From contig CAAFXE010000218.1 of the NCBI GenBank assembly GCA_900766915.1, positions 1 to 64,000 on the forward strand: DNA of 64,000 bases, given 5' to 3'. Every line of letters begins with the position of its first letter. Position 1 is the first letter of the stretch. Under the pieces are notes generated by a model. It saw only the letters and a program-made list of their open reading frames with translations. It made no database searches and was not told the DNA's origin. A program made the position numbers and the translations under genes. Below are positions 8,003 through 15,613 of the stretch, piece by piece. Origin of the DNA: Lachnospiraceae bacterium (GTDB taxonomy: Bacteria > Bacillota > Clostridia > Lachnospirales > Lachnospiraceae).

Positions 8003-8167
8003 TCAACCAAATATTGAATGGAAAATAAAGATTTCAATAAATGCTACAAAGAAGCAACCTATTACTTCTCGGATAAATGACATCCCCATGTTTCCAAAAT
8101 ACACGACATTAAATATCTTGTGGTAAACAATCCAATTAATAATTGCTAAAACAACAAATAAACCCAT
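8003..8167 (-). CDS. Small membrane protein (54 aa)
   Basis: This is a 54-residue, mostly hydrophobic protein: MGLFVVLAIINWIVYHKIF, then a short polar turn, then CFFVAFIEIFIFHSIFG. That makes two probable membrane helices. AAAGGGGGG lies nine bases upstream of the ATG at 8167. It is upstream of the MoxR/VWA pair on the same strand but separated from it by a terminator-like hairpin. No family is recognised. Confidence 0.55.
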   Translation of the reverse strand: MGLFVVLAIINWIVYHKIFNVVYFGNMGMSFIREVIGCFFVAFIEIFIFHSIFG

Positions 8168-8278
8168 ACTATATCCCCCCTTTCCTCACTACACTTCTGC
8201 AAATCTAAATATTTCAATTATAACCTTTCCAATAATTTAATAAAGCAGTGTATCACTTATTATTCGCAACTGTCTTCT

Positions 8279-8605
8279 TTAATATTTTTGAAACAATACA
8301 TTAGTTAAAATTAAAGCATATGTTACCATTTCTCCGGATGATATTCTTTTTAATGTATCCATACTAAAATTTTCACCATTAATAAAGAAGAATTTATCTA
8401 AAAATGCTGATCTATTTCCATCTACAGGCATGGCGTAACGTATACTTTTCAGCAGACATCCTGCAATCGGTGCACCATAATCATCAACCCACGCATTTAA
8501 AATTACTTCGTCAAAATAACTTCCATCATCTAGTACCTCAACGGAATAAAACTCATTATTTGTTCCAATGAATATTGATGTTTCGTCTTTATAAATATCT
8601 GTCAT
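8279..8605 (-). CDS. Hypothetical protein, last gene of the zinc-ribbon cluster
   Basis: This is a 108-residue soluble protein if it starts at the ATG at 8605; a TTG at 8635 would add ten residues, and neither has a good ribosome site. The segment SVEVLDDGSYFDEVILNAW loosely repeats the C-terminal AYIEILDNGSLYDGDCILEG of the neighbouring zinc-ribbon membrane protein, so the two may share a small beta-rich domain. It lies 55 bases after that gene. It could be a separate protein or a detached domain. The family is not recognised. Confidence 0.5.
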   Translation of the reverse strand: MTDIYKDETSIFIGTNNEFYSVEVLDDGSYFDEVILNAWVDDYGAPIAGCLLKSIRYAMPVDGNRSAFLDKFFFINGENFSMDTLKRISSGEMVTYALILTNVLFQKY

Positions 8606-8660
8606 GCAATATTCTTCTTTCGCCAATGATTTCAATGTGTCTAATGGTGAATTACAATTA

Positions 8661-9206
8661 CTAATAGGAAACCTCTGGAAGCATATAGCACTCTAACTGT
8701 CCATTTCTCGCCACACTGTAACCTTCTAAAATACAGTCTCCATCATAGAGCGAACCATTGTCTAAAATTTCAATATACGCATATTCAGGAATAATGTTTC
8801 CATCGTTATCTACAATATGACCATTTCCATCACTATTTAACATTGCATTTGCGATATCAGTAGCGAGATCGTAGGTAAGACCATTATCATCGAAACCTTC
8901 TTCATCCACTAAAGTACCTTCCTCTGCTTCCTCTCCATTTTCAGAATTAGCATCCTTTTTGCCTTCTTCTAAATATGCTTCAGGACGTGTCTCAGTGTCA
9001 TCGATTCCTCCACTTAACAAAGTCACAATTATTGATATGATAATATATACTAGTGCAATTATCCCGATATATTTCAACACTTTCTTCTTAGATTTTGGTT
9101 TCACTGACTCATCTTTTGCTTTAACATTTTCCTCTACAAATTTAGCACCGCACTCTGGACAAAAAATACCCTCCTCAAACTGGGTACCGCAATTTTTACA
9201 CTTCAT
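8661..9206 (-). CDS. Zinc-ribbon membrane protein of unknown function
   Basis: This is a 181-residue protein. The N-terminal zinc ribbon has CKNC and CPEC (Cys3, 6, 16, 19), a lysine-rich linker follows, and one membrane helix lies at about 46-67. An acidic outer domain then ends in AYIEILDNGSLYDGDCILEG. AGGTG sits seven bases before the ATG at 9206; a GTG at 9215 overlaps the previous stop. It begins ten bases after the large double zinc-ribbon gene, so they form one transcription unit. Zinc ribbon inside and acidic domain outside suggests sensing or scaffolding, but this is inference. Confidence 0.7.
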   Translation of the reverse strand: MKCKNCGTQFEEGIFCPECGAKFVEENVKAKDESVKPKSKKKVLKYIGIIALVYIIISIIVTLLSGGIDDTETRPEAYLEEGKKDANSENGEEAEEGTLVDEEGFDDNGLTYDLATDIANAMLNSDGNGHIVDNDGNIIPEYAYIEILDNGSLYDGDCILEGYSVARNGQLECYMLPEVSY

Positions 9207-9215
9207 ATCTTTCAC

Positions 9216-11525
9216 CTAACCTTTATAATTATTCTTTGCACCACAATAATTACAGAACTTTGCTGTTCTCAAAATTTTATTTCCGCAAGATGTACAGAAT
9301 ATTTTATCTGATTCTGTTTTTGGACTTTCTACATTCTCTTCTGATACACTTTCTTTATTAAGAATTATGTGTAGATTTTTCCTATCTCCTGCTTCCAAAT
9401 TCCTTATTAATCTCAATATTTCATTCAACATTTTTCCGATTGCAATTTGTTCTTCTGCAGAAGCTTTTTTTACTTTTAACGAAAGAGGTATATCCTCCTC
9501 ATTGCTTCCTTTAATAACATATTTATCATCAGCAACACATTGAATACTTTCCATTTTTTCTATGTCATAAGCATTATTCTCGCTTATAAACAATAATTTA
9601 GAAAATGAGCGAACAAATTTATTAGTAATTAGAACCGCAGACTTATTGATCCATGCACGATCAAACATAATTAGAGGAACCTCATCAGCTGGCATAGACG
9701 TAATTGTCTTAACATTCTGCTCTTTCTGCAAATAATCTCCAAGCAAATCTGGAATAATAATAATAGCCTTCTCTAATACGCCTTTGTCCTTATATTTTTT
9801 TACTAACATGTATATATTTTCTAATATTTTTTCTGGATTTCTTAATATACACTCCTTTTCGTACAATTTAGGTAAATCTGCTTTAAACTCTTCGGATAGA
9901 AACTTGTGTTCCATGAGCAATTCATATGTACTTTCTTCTCCAATCATCCTATTGGATAGTAACGCATAAAAGTCTTGATAATCTGCACGTACATTTTCAG
10001 CTATTTCACGAGTTTCATATGTTACTTCTTCTACTGTTCTTAACTCTTTATCAATAGAATCTAGTAACTGCTTACATGTATTTATCTCTTCTATCGTTTC
10101 TTCCTCAATGCTACGTGTAGTGCAATATTCAATTAAAGTATTTAGCACTTCCTTCACATTATCCTCAATCGCAATAGATGCTTTTGTCTTATCAAATGCG
10201 TCAATATAATATTTGCATTTTCCTTCGAACAGATTTTTTCCGTACCCTTTTGCAATTTCCTTAATTTTTCCGCTTAATGGTACTTCAAAATAGGCTGCCA
10301 TTTTCCGAAGTTCGTGATTTTCATCACCATATAATTCCCATATTTGTTCATATACACTCAATGAATATGGATCGAGCTTTAGGGCATTTACTAATTGCAG
10401 CAGTTCCTGTTCTTTTGGAATTTTTCTCTGAAGACTATTAGATACAATAGCATTTGCTTGCTCTGATTCACTCTTTGTAACATACTTACAAACAATACCA
10501 CATTCATTTTTCAATGCTTTTCTTAAACCATCTTTTGCTTTATATGCTGCCGAAATAACAGCCTCAGTTAACGGTGTTTTAGCATCATTATATAATTTAT
10601 TACGATTCGAACTCGCTTCTGCATTTGTTCCAGCATTTCCTATTGCATTTCCTAATGAATGTACCATTCCGGTCGTTGCATTAATTGCTCCAGCAGTAGC
10701 CATACCTTTAAGGGCTCCTCCTAACCCAAATCCACCTCCAACGACTCTGCCTCTACTATCCTTACGAAGCTCTCTGTATCTCTTTTCTTTTTCTTGCTGA
10801 CTTTCAATACCTCTTATTTGACTCTCAACTGCATCCAAAACATCTGTATACTCAATCAAGAAACCTGTGCAATACTTTTCTATAAATGTAGCCGGATCCA
10901 TTGTATAAATCCCTTGTTCATTTAAAACCGATACACATCCTTCAATTACCGGATACAACGAATTGAATGCCATATCCGATGCATTACGTAAGACAGCATC
11001 GCAGTCTGATTGTTTAGAATACTTAACCTCATAATCGTTTCTTACTTTTGAAATTAATGAAGACAATTTCTTAGTAATATATCTTTCATTCTGAACATCA
11101 ACAGGAATCGTCACTAAATTTCCGAGAATACTATATTTTATCGTTGAATTATCTTCCTTGCTATCACTTGAAGTTGATTGCTCCGTGTTATTATCTGACT
11201 GCTGTTCAATATCCACATCAATATACTTCTTCAAAAATCCTCTTAATAGTTCATCACTATCTTGTTCGGGATGATGTTTTACATAGTCTTTGATAATTGA
11301 TTCGATTTTATTGGCTGCATTTATTACTTCCTCCAATGAAGCCTTTCTACTTTCCACATCGCTGCTTTCCTTATTTTTAGATACCCCAACTGAACTGTCC
11401 TTACTATCAGCTTGGCTGCTTGCTTCGCAATCTTCAAAAAATTCTCTAGGACATCCACAAAATGGACACGCATCAACTCTCGGTGAGACCATTTTTTCGC
11501 AGTCTGGACATTTTAATAGTGCCAT
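9216..11525 (-). CDS. Large protein with zinc ribbons at both ends
   Basis: This is a 769-residue protein with a treble-clef-like ribbon at the N-terminus (Cys6, 9, 20, 23) and a second ribbon at the C-terminus (Cys744, 747, 758, 761). Between them are long helical, charged regions. A glycine/alanine-rich hydrophobic stretch at about 260-300 (GGGFGLGGALKGMATAG) may insert in or touch the membrane. No catalytic motif is visible. It begins a three-gene minus-strand unit with a zinc-ribbon membrane protein and a small protein. The role is unknown. The divergent XRE gene at 11624 may regulate it. Confidence 0.7.
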   Translation of the reverse strand: MALLKCPDCEKMVSPRVDACPFCGCPREFFEDCEASSQADSKDSSVGVSKNKESSDVESRKASLEEVINAANKIESIIKDYVKHHPEQDSDELLRGFLKKYIDVDIEQQSDNNTEQSTSSDSKEDNSTIKYSILGNLVTIPVDVQNERYITKKLSSLISKVRNDYEVKYSKQSDCDAVLRNASDMAFNSLYPVIEGCVSVLNEQGIYTMDPATFIEKYCTGFLIEYTDVLDAVESQIRGIESQQEKEKRYRELRKDSRGRVVGGGFGLGGALKGMATAGAINATTGMVHSLGNAIGNAGTNAEASSNRNKLYNDAKTPLTEAVISAAYKAKDGLRKALKNECGIVCKYVTKSESEQANAIVSNSLQRKIPKEQELLQLVNALKLDPYSLSVYEQIWELYGDENHELRKMAAYFEVPLSGKIKEIAKGYGKNLFEGKCKYYIDAFDKTKASIAIEDNVKEVLNTLIEYCTTRSIEEETIEEINTCKQLLDSIDKELRTVEEVTYETREIAENVRADYQDFYALLSNRMIGEESTYELLMEHKFLSEEFKADLPKLYEKECILRNPEKILENIYMLVKKYKDKGVLEKAIIIIPDLLGDYLQKEQNVKTITSMPADEVPLIMFDRAWINKSAVLITNKFVRSFSKLLFISENNAYDIEKMESIQCVADDKYVIKGSNEEDIPLSLKVKKASAEEQIAIGKMLNEILRLIRNLEAGDRKNLHIILNKESVSEENVESPKTESDKIFCTSCGNKILRTAKFCNYCGAKNNYKG

Positions 11526-11562
11526 ATTTACACCCCCTACTTCTATTTAAGTCTATTTTATC

Positions 11563-11576
11563 AATACTATAGTATT
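11563..11576. promoter_or_regulatory. 14-base palindrome in the divergent promoter region
   Basis: AATACTATAGTATT is a perfect palindrome placed between the divergent starts at 11525 and 11624. Small XRE repressors often bind such sites next to their own gene, so it is a candidate operator for the 94-residue regulator. Confidence 0.45.
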
Positions 11577-11623
11577 TTGTAAATCGTCTTTGAATATCAT
11601 AATCTTAAAAAAAGGAGATTTTT

Positions 11624-11908
11624 ATGTTTGGAGATAAAATCAAAACACTACGTCTTTCCCACAATCTTAATCAGGTTCAACTTGCTGAAAAGCTAAAGGT
11701 TTCTAAACAGACTGTTTCAAACTGGGAAAACAATAATATTCTTCCATCTGTTGAAATGCTTGTCGCTATTGCAAAATTCTTTTCAGTAAGCACTGACTAT
11801 CTTTTAGAATTAGACAATCGTATTTATCTGGAAACAACAGGTCTTAATCAGACACAAATTGCACACATCCAGCAGATTATCAATGATATTTTAGAAAAGA
11901 CAAACTAG
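11624..11908 (+). CDS. XRE-family transcriptional regulator
   Basis: This is a 94-residue protein with a Cro/C1-type helix-turn-helix at about 5-60 (IKTLRLSHNLNQVQLAEKL, then VSKQTVSNWE) and a short helical C-terminal tail that may dimerise. AAAGGAG precedes the ATG. It is the only plus-strand gene in the 4.0-15.2 kb stretch and stands divergent to the zinc-ribbon unit. A 14-base palindrome lies in between, so local repression is likely. Confidence 0.85.
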   Translation: MFGDKIKTLRLSHNLNQVQLAEKLKVSKQTVSNWENNNILPSVEMLVAIAKFFSVSTDYLLELDNRIYLETTGLNQTQIAHIQQIINDILEKTN

Positions 11909-11923
11909 ACCAGTTCATTCTGG

Positions 11924-12061
11924 CTACTTTGTCTTTTCTTTATCTACAATATGTGCTTTTAGGATCTCGATTGCATATCTGTAGCCTTCCATAAATGCTT
12001 CCTGACGGATTTGTTCCACCATTTCTTCGGTATATTTTTGCGTATTCTTTTTCTCACCCAT
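11924..12061 (-). CDS. Small hypothetical protein (45 aa)
   Basis: This 45-residue charged helical protein begins MGEKKNTQKYTEEMVEQIR and contains EAFMEGYRYAIEILKAHI. GGGAG lies upstream of the ATG at 12061. It ends facing the XRE gene and follows a terminator, so it has its own transcript or reads through. The family is not recognised; a short adaptor or antitoxin-like role is possible but unsupported. Confidence 0.5.
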   Translation of the reverse strand: MGEKKNTQKYTEEMVEQIRQEAFMEGYRYAIEILKAHIVDKEKTK

Positions 12062-12080
12062 TTTTTACTCCCATTAAAAA

Positions 12081-12114
12081 AGTGATTACAAGCTTATATT
12101 AGCTCATAACCACT
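12081..12114 (-). terminator. Terminator after the Ser/Thr kinase gene
   Basis: On the minus strand, 14-base arms (AGTGGTTATGAGCT with AGCTTGTAATCACT, three G-U pairs, six-base loop) are followed by TTTTT. This ends the HTH-kinase operon. Confidence 0.75.
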
Positions 12115-12141
12115 TCTATTTCGTCCACATCATGTAGACTG

Positions 12142-13866
12142 CTATTTAATTAAAAATTCCTTTATTACCTTTGACTGCTCATCATAACATCTGACCGCAT
12201 TTTCTGTCACACATAAATAGTCATATGCAAAGTTTGAATAACCATCATAGTCATTTAAGCAAATTACCGCTTCAAAGGATTCTCCATTAAACCAATAAAC
12301 ATAGCTCTTACCGTCCGAATACCCAATGAAATATGCTCCCGACCCATTCACATAAACCTGATCCCAGAAACAGATTGCAGAAATTCCTTTCATGGAATAT
12401 TCTTCGATTACTTTTTCCCTTGAATCCACTTCGATAAAAGTTCCGGAATCAAACTGATACATCTTATCACCAATGACGTAGGAAGCTGCCGGAGCATCCC
12501 CTACTACCATCCATGTATTACTGTCAATAATTTGGAACAATGTATTACATAGCATTCTTCCATCAGAAAAGAAGCTGCATGAAATATGACTCTTATCAGA
12601 ACTTTGGGAACTTTTAAGGGAAGCAATATTCTCCAGTTCATATGTACTATTGACCCTATATACATTGATTACACTGCTTTCATACTCTAACAGATATAAT
12701 GACATTGAATAATTGTCATAAATCAGTTTTGCCCCATAATTTCCATGAATATCAAGCGGAACCTCTACTCCATCCGATGTTCTTATGTAATATTGTCCAG
12801 AGATTTCTTCCAAAATGACAAATATTCCATTGTCCAATGCCACCATAGATTTCAATTCTCCAGTAATCTGGTACACAGCATCCATTTTCTTTATAGGCAG
12901 TTTGCTTTCAATTTCTACCGGGCTTTGAACTTCTTGTAAGTCACTTTCAGAGCCTGTACTTTCAATTTCTTCTGCTCCAGCAATTTCTGGTTCTTCATCC
13001 GACGGATTGATTAAAACTTCATCATTGTTCTCGACTACATTTTCTGCAGGTGTTATCATACTTGCTACACAGGCTAATATCATAACCAATAGAAAAATAC
13101 AGGCACCAATAGTCCATAAATATTTCCTCTTCTGGCACTTCTCTAAATCCCGCCTCAGTTGACGGGCAGACTGGTAGCGTTTTGTTCGATCAACCTCTAT
13201 ACACTTTCGTATTATTTTGGACAGCTTTCCATGGTAAGTCATTTTATGCTCATTAGTCAGACCTTCGCCAGTTAACATCTCATGCATGGTAACTCCCAAA
13301 GAATAGATGTCCGTACTGGGTTCTGACTGTCCAAAACCATAGTGTTCAGGCGAAGCATACTCCTCTGTTCCGAACAATCTTGTATTTTTCGCAGCACCTT
13401 CTCTGTATATTCTTGTAATATCAAAATCCATCAGTTTTACACTGCCATCTTCTCGCACCATAATATTGGATGTTTTAATATCGTTATGGATTATAGGCGG
13501 TATATAGGAATGGAATACTTCCAATCCCTGACAAACCGATGATATGATTCTGATTGTTTCCTTTTCCGGAAATACACCTTTTTCATAAAGCAATTCTTGG
13601 AGTGTTTTCCCTGCAACAAATTCTTCTATCACATAGGTGTTTCCGTCGGCATAAAGATAATCATATACGATTGCTACGTTTGGATGACGGATCTGAGTCA
13701 GTATCTGATACACTTTTGACAAATCACGGTCCTTGCATATTTTAAGGACACAAGGACCCTGTATGCCTTCATAAAATACCAAGCTGATTTTTGTCTTACT
13801 ATTTTCTTCAATATCGCGAATGTGTTTTATTTGAGACATAAAGAACTCATACTCTATATCTGGCAT
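12142..13866 (-). CDS. Transmembrane Ser/Thr protein kinase with extracellular domain
   Basis: This is a 574-residue Hanks-type kinase. The cytoplasmic kinase domain (about 10-245) has Lys42 in VLKICK and the catalytic loop HNDIKTSN (His127, Asp129, Asn134). The magnesium loop reads MDFD (Asp147) where DFG is usual, and an SPEHYG segment is present. One membrane helix lies at 249-271. The outer part (about 330-574) has repeated short beta-strand motifs resembling a propeller-like sensor rather than PASTA repeats. It follows the HTH gene by three bases. It probably senses an outside signal and phosphorylates cytoplasmic targets, perhaps its HTH neighbour. Confidence 0.85.
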   Translation of the reverse strand: MPDIEYEFFMSQIKHIRDIEENSKTKISLVFYEGIQGPCVLKICKDRDLSKVYQILTQIRHPNVAIVYDYLYADGNTYVIEEFVAGKTLQELLYEKGVFPEKETIRIISSVCQGLEVFHSYIPPIIHNDIKTSNIMVREDGSVKLMDFDITRIYREGAAKNTRLFGTEEYASPEHYGFGQSEPSTDIYSLGVTMHEMLTGEGLTNEHKMTYHGKLSKIIRKCIEVDRTKRYQSARQLRRDLEKCQKRKYLWTIGACIFLLVMILACVASMITPAENVVENNDEVLINPSDEEPEIAGAEEIESTGSESDLQEVQSPVEIESKLPIKKMDAVYQITGELKSMVALDNGIFVILEEISGQYYIRTSDGVEVPLDIHGNYGAKLIYDNYSMSLYLLEYESSVINVYRVNSTYELENIASLKSSQSSDKSHISCSFFSDGRMLCNTLFQIIDSNTWMVVGDAPAASYVIGDKMYQFDSGTFIEVDSREKVIEEYSMKGISAICFWDQVYVNGSGAYFIGYSDGKSYVYWFNGESFEAVICLNDYDGYSNFAYDYLCVTENAVRCYDEQSKVIKEFLIK

Positions 13867-13869
13867 ACC

Positions 13870-14307
13870 TTATCCCTTTTCTCCAAGACTGATATTTGAC
13901 CCAATTTTTTTTAGCATTCCGTCTATCTCATACAGATCTTTTCTGTTATTGATTCCGAATATCAGAATGGCATCCTCTTTGATCTTTGGATATAATTCCT
14001 TATGTCTGGACAGTTTCAGCAATTCATTGGTTTCATCTAATGTAAGCCCCAGTGCAAGTGCAATTTTAATTACTGTTGCTTTTCCGGGATTTCTCTCTCC
14101 GCTGATTATGGCATAAAACAGTGCTTTGGAAATTGCAACATTCTTTTGCAAATCACCGGGCTTCACTCTATATATGCTACATAATTCCAATAGCCGTTCC
14201 CCAAAATTCAGGTTACCTATGCCTTCTCTTTCTATGTATGCTTCCAGTTCTTCAATGGTTTTCATCTTTGAAATATCGTTTTGCATTTCTTCTGTGCTTT
14301 TTCTCAT
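13870..14307 (-). CDS. Helix-turn-helix protein coupled to the kinase
   Basis: This is a 145-residue protein with a divergent XRE-type fold in the middle: LLELCSIYRVKPGDLQKN, then ISKALFYAIISGERNPGKAT and VIKIALALGLTLDETNELL. The start at 14307 is chosen because GGAG lies seven bases upstream; earlier ATGs at 14319 and 14352 have badly spaced sites. The stop is three bases before the kinase start, so the two are co-expressed. It may be the kinase substrate or its DNA-binding output. Whether it binds DNA is inferred from the fold alone. Confidence 0.75.
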   Translation of the reverse strand: MRKSTEEMQNDISKMKTIEELEAYIEREGIGNLNFGERLLELCSIYRVKPGDLQKNVAISKALFYAIISGERNPGKATVIKIALALGLTLDETNELLKLSRHKELYPKIKEDAILIFGINNRKDLYEIDGMLKKIGSNISLGEKG

Positions 14308-14533
14308 AGCGGTCTCCATAATAATGCCATATCTCTTGATTAACTGTAACATACTCCTAAATAAAAAGATACTATAAAGAAATACTTACTGGCTCTTACA
14401 TGTGTTTCTCGATTCATATCCGAAAAATCGCCTTCTATTTTACCCGTACAGCTATTTTCAGTTATTTTTTGATATCTATATTACCTACAGAACCACCTCT
14501 CTTATTTCGTCAATTTTAAGATTAATAATAGAA

Positions 14534-14562
14534 ATCCCCAGTAGCATATTACTCCTGGGGAT
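14534..14562 (-). terminator. Terminator after the DUF6809-like gene
   Basis: On the minus strand the stem ATCCCCAG/CTGGGGAT has a 13-base loop and is followed by TTCTATTATT. It lies 27 bases past the stop of the DUF6809-like gene. Confidence 0.65.
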
Positions 14563-14588
14563 AATTACACCGGAATTTAACAATTTAA

Positions 14589-14846
14589 TTATCTCAACAT
14601 CCTTTCTCGATCCTGAGCTCCCAACAAATACATTTCTTCCAACAATATTTCCTGTTCATCTGCAAAAGCATCTAAAAATTGCTCAAAGAGTTTCAACCCT
14701 TTTTCACTAAGCTCTTCTTCTACTTTTGCCTGTAGATCATATTTTTCTTTCTGCTTTTCCTGAAATTCTGTAGAATCCTTGATTGCTTCGCTATATACAT
14801 CTTCATAATAATTTCTGTAGAATGATTTCATAAATTCTCTATCCAT
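14589..14846 (-). CDS. DUF6809-like protein (85 aa)
   Basis: This is an 85-residue acidic, all-helical protein. It starts MDREFMKSFYRNYYEDVY and ends EEMYLLGAQDRERMLR, the typical layout of DUF6809 proteins often found on integrated elements in Clostridia. AGGAGAAG precedes the ATG at 14846. The function of the family is unknown. It lies beside an iteron-like array and the tRNA-Gln pair, which fits the edge of a mobile island. Confidence 0.6.
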   Translation of the reverse strand: MDREFMKSFYRNYYEDVYSEAIKDSTEFQEKQKEKYDLQAKVEEELSEKGLKLFEQFLDAFADEQEILLEEMYLLGAQDRERMLR

Positions 14847-15014
14847 TTTTTACTTCTCCTGTTCTAAATTCACATATTGTTATATTTCACAAATTTTCAT
14901 TCCAATTTTAGGCACTTTTCACAAACTTTCGTTTTTTTCCTTATTATGGGTGTTTTTTCCTTGATTTCGACCACTTTTTTGTCATTTTTCGGAAATATCA
15001 GATTTTCACCTCAA

Positions 15015-15062
15015 AAATTGACCTATAAATTGACCTATGCCTTGACCAATGAATTGACCTAT
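15015..15062 (+). repeat. Four tandem 12-bp iteron-like repeats
   Basis: Four units lie head to tail: AAATTGACCTAT (15015-15026), the same again (15027-15038), GCCTTGACCAAT (15039-15050) and GAATTGACCTAT (15051-15062). The core TTGACC is invariant at an exact 12-base spacing, close to one helical turn. Such arrays bind replication initiators or repressors. The 322-base gap 14847-15169 holds no gene apart from this array. Confidence 0.8.
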
Positions 15063-15169
15063 TCGTTTTCAATCCCCCGCATTAAACAGGATATTTCAGG
15101 AAATTGCGTTTTACAAAAATTTACCCCTAACACACATTTTCCATCATTTTAAAGCCTTTTAAACACAAA

Positions 15170-15199
15170 AAACCTCAGCAGATTTCTCTACTGAGGTTT
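15170..15199 (-). terminator. Terminator of the tRNA-Gln transcript
   Basis: On the minus strand, AAACCTCAG and CTGAGGTTT form a stem with a 12-base loop, followed by a run of T. It lies just beyond the second tRNA. Confidence 0.8.
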
Positions 15200-15204
15200 G
15201 AAAG

Positions 15205-15276
15205 CAGGGCTACAAGGATTCGAACCTTGAAATGACGGAGTCAGAGTCCGTTGCCTTACCGTTTGGCGATAGCCCT
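15205..15276 (-). tRNA. tRNA-Gln (anticodon CUG), second copy in transcript
   Basis: The cloverleaf fits fully: acceptor AGGGCTA/TAGCCCT, D stem GCC/GGC, anticodon stem ACGGA/TCCGT with loop CTCTGAC (anticodon CUG), and T stem CAAGG/CCTTG with TTCGAAT. The gene is 72 bases including the discriminator base. CCA is not encoded. It is identical to the copy at 15318-15389. Confidence 0.93.
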
Positions 15277-15317
15277 TTATTTAATTGTACTCAATAGTAA
15301 TTACTACTGAGTTTTAA

Positions 15318-15389
15318 CAGGGCTACAAGGATTCGAACCTTGAAATGACGGAGTCAGAGTCCGTTGCCTTACCGTTTGGCGATAGCCCT
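15318..15389 (-). tRNA. tRNA-Gln (anticodon CUG), first copy in transcript
   Basis: The structure and sequence are the same as the copy 41 bases downstream. It decodes CAG. A good minus-strand promoter lies 30 bases upstream. The duplicated tRNA sits exactly at the border between AT-rich accessory DNA and the core genome. Confidence 0.93.
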
Positions 15390-15393
15390 ATGT

Positions 15394-15444
15394 TTTCGTT
15401 GCTTCAACGAAAGCTATTTTATACTATATTTAAATAAAATGCAA
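15394..15444 (-). promoter_or_regulatory. Promoter and leader hairpin of the tRNA-Gln pair
   Basis: On the minus strand, TTGCAT (15439-15444) and TAAAAT (15416-15421) are 17 bases apart. A perfect 8-base hairpin TTTCGTTG/CAACGAAA (15394-15412) lies between the promoter and the first tRNA, and may serve as an RNA processing signal. Confidence 0.6.
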
Positions 15445-15570
15445 GTACTTTTTTTGATTTATTATTTTTCTTTTTTGATTTAATATTTTTCCAGTAAAAA
15501 GTTTTGTTCTGACCAATCCGTCAACCAGCAAAAATCCATGAAAATCTGCTTTACAAATGAATAAAAGAAC

Positions 15571-15603
15571 ACCGCCAAAGTCATGTATTTTGACTCCAGC
15601 GGT
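15571..15603 (-). terminator. Terminator after pncB
   Basis: On the minus strand, ACCGCTGGAGTCA pairs with TGACTTTGGCGGT (13-base arms with G-U pairs). It is followed by GTTCTTTTATT, 11 bases after the pncB stop. Confidence 0.75.
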
Positions 15604-15613
15604 ATTCCTGTTA

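Noticed and set aside
5008..14846. Prophage
   Set aside because: No capsid, terminase, portal, tail or lysis genes are seen; regulators and a DUF6809-like protein alone are not enough.
15015..15062. CRISPR-like short tandem array
   Set aside because: Units are directly adjacent without spacers and only 12 bases long; no cas genes are present. It fits iterons better.
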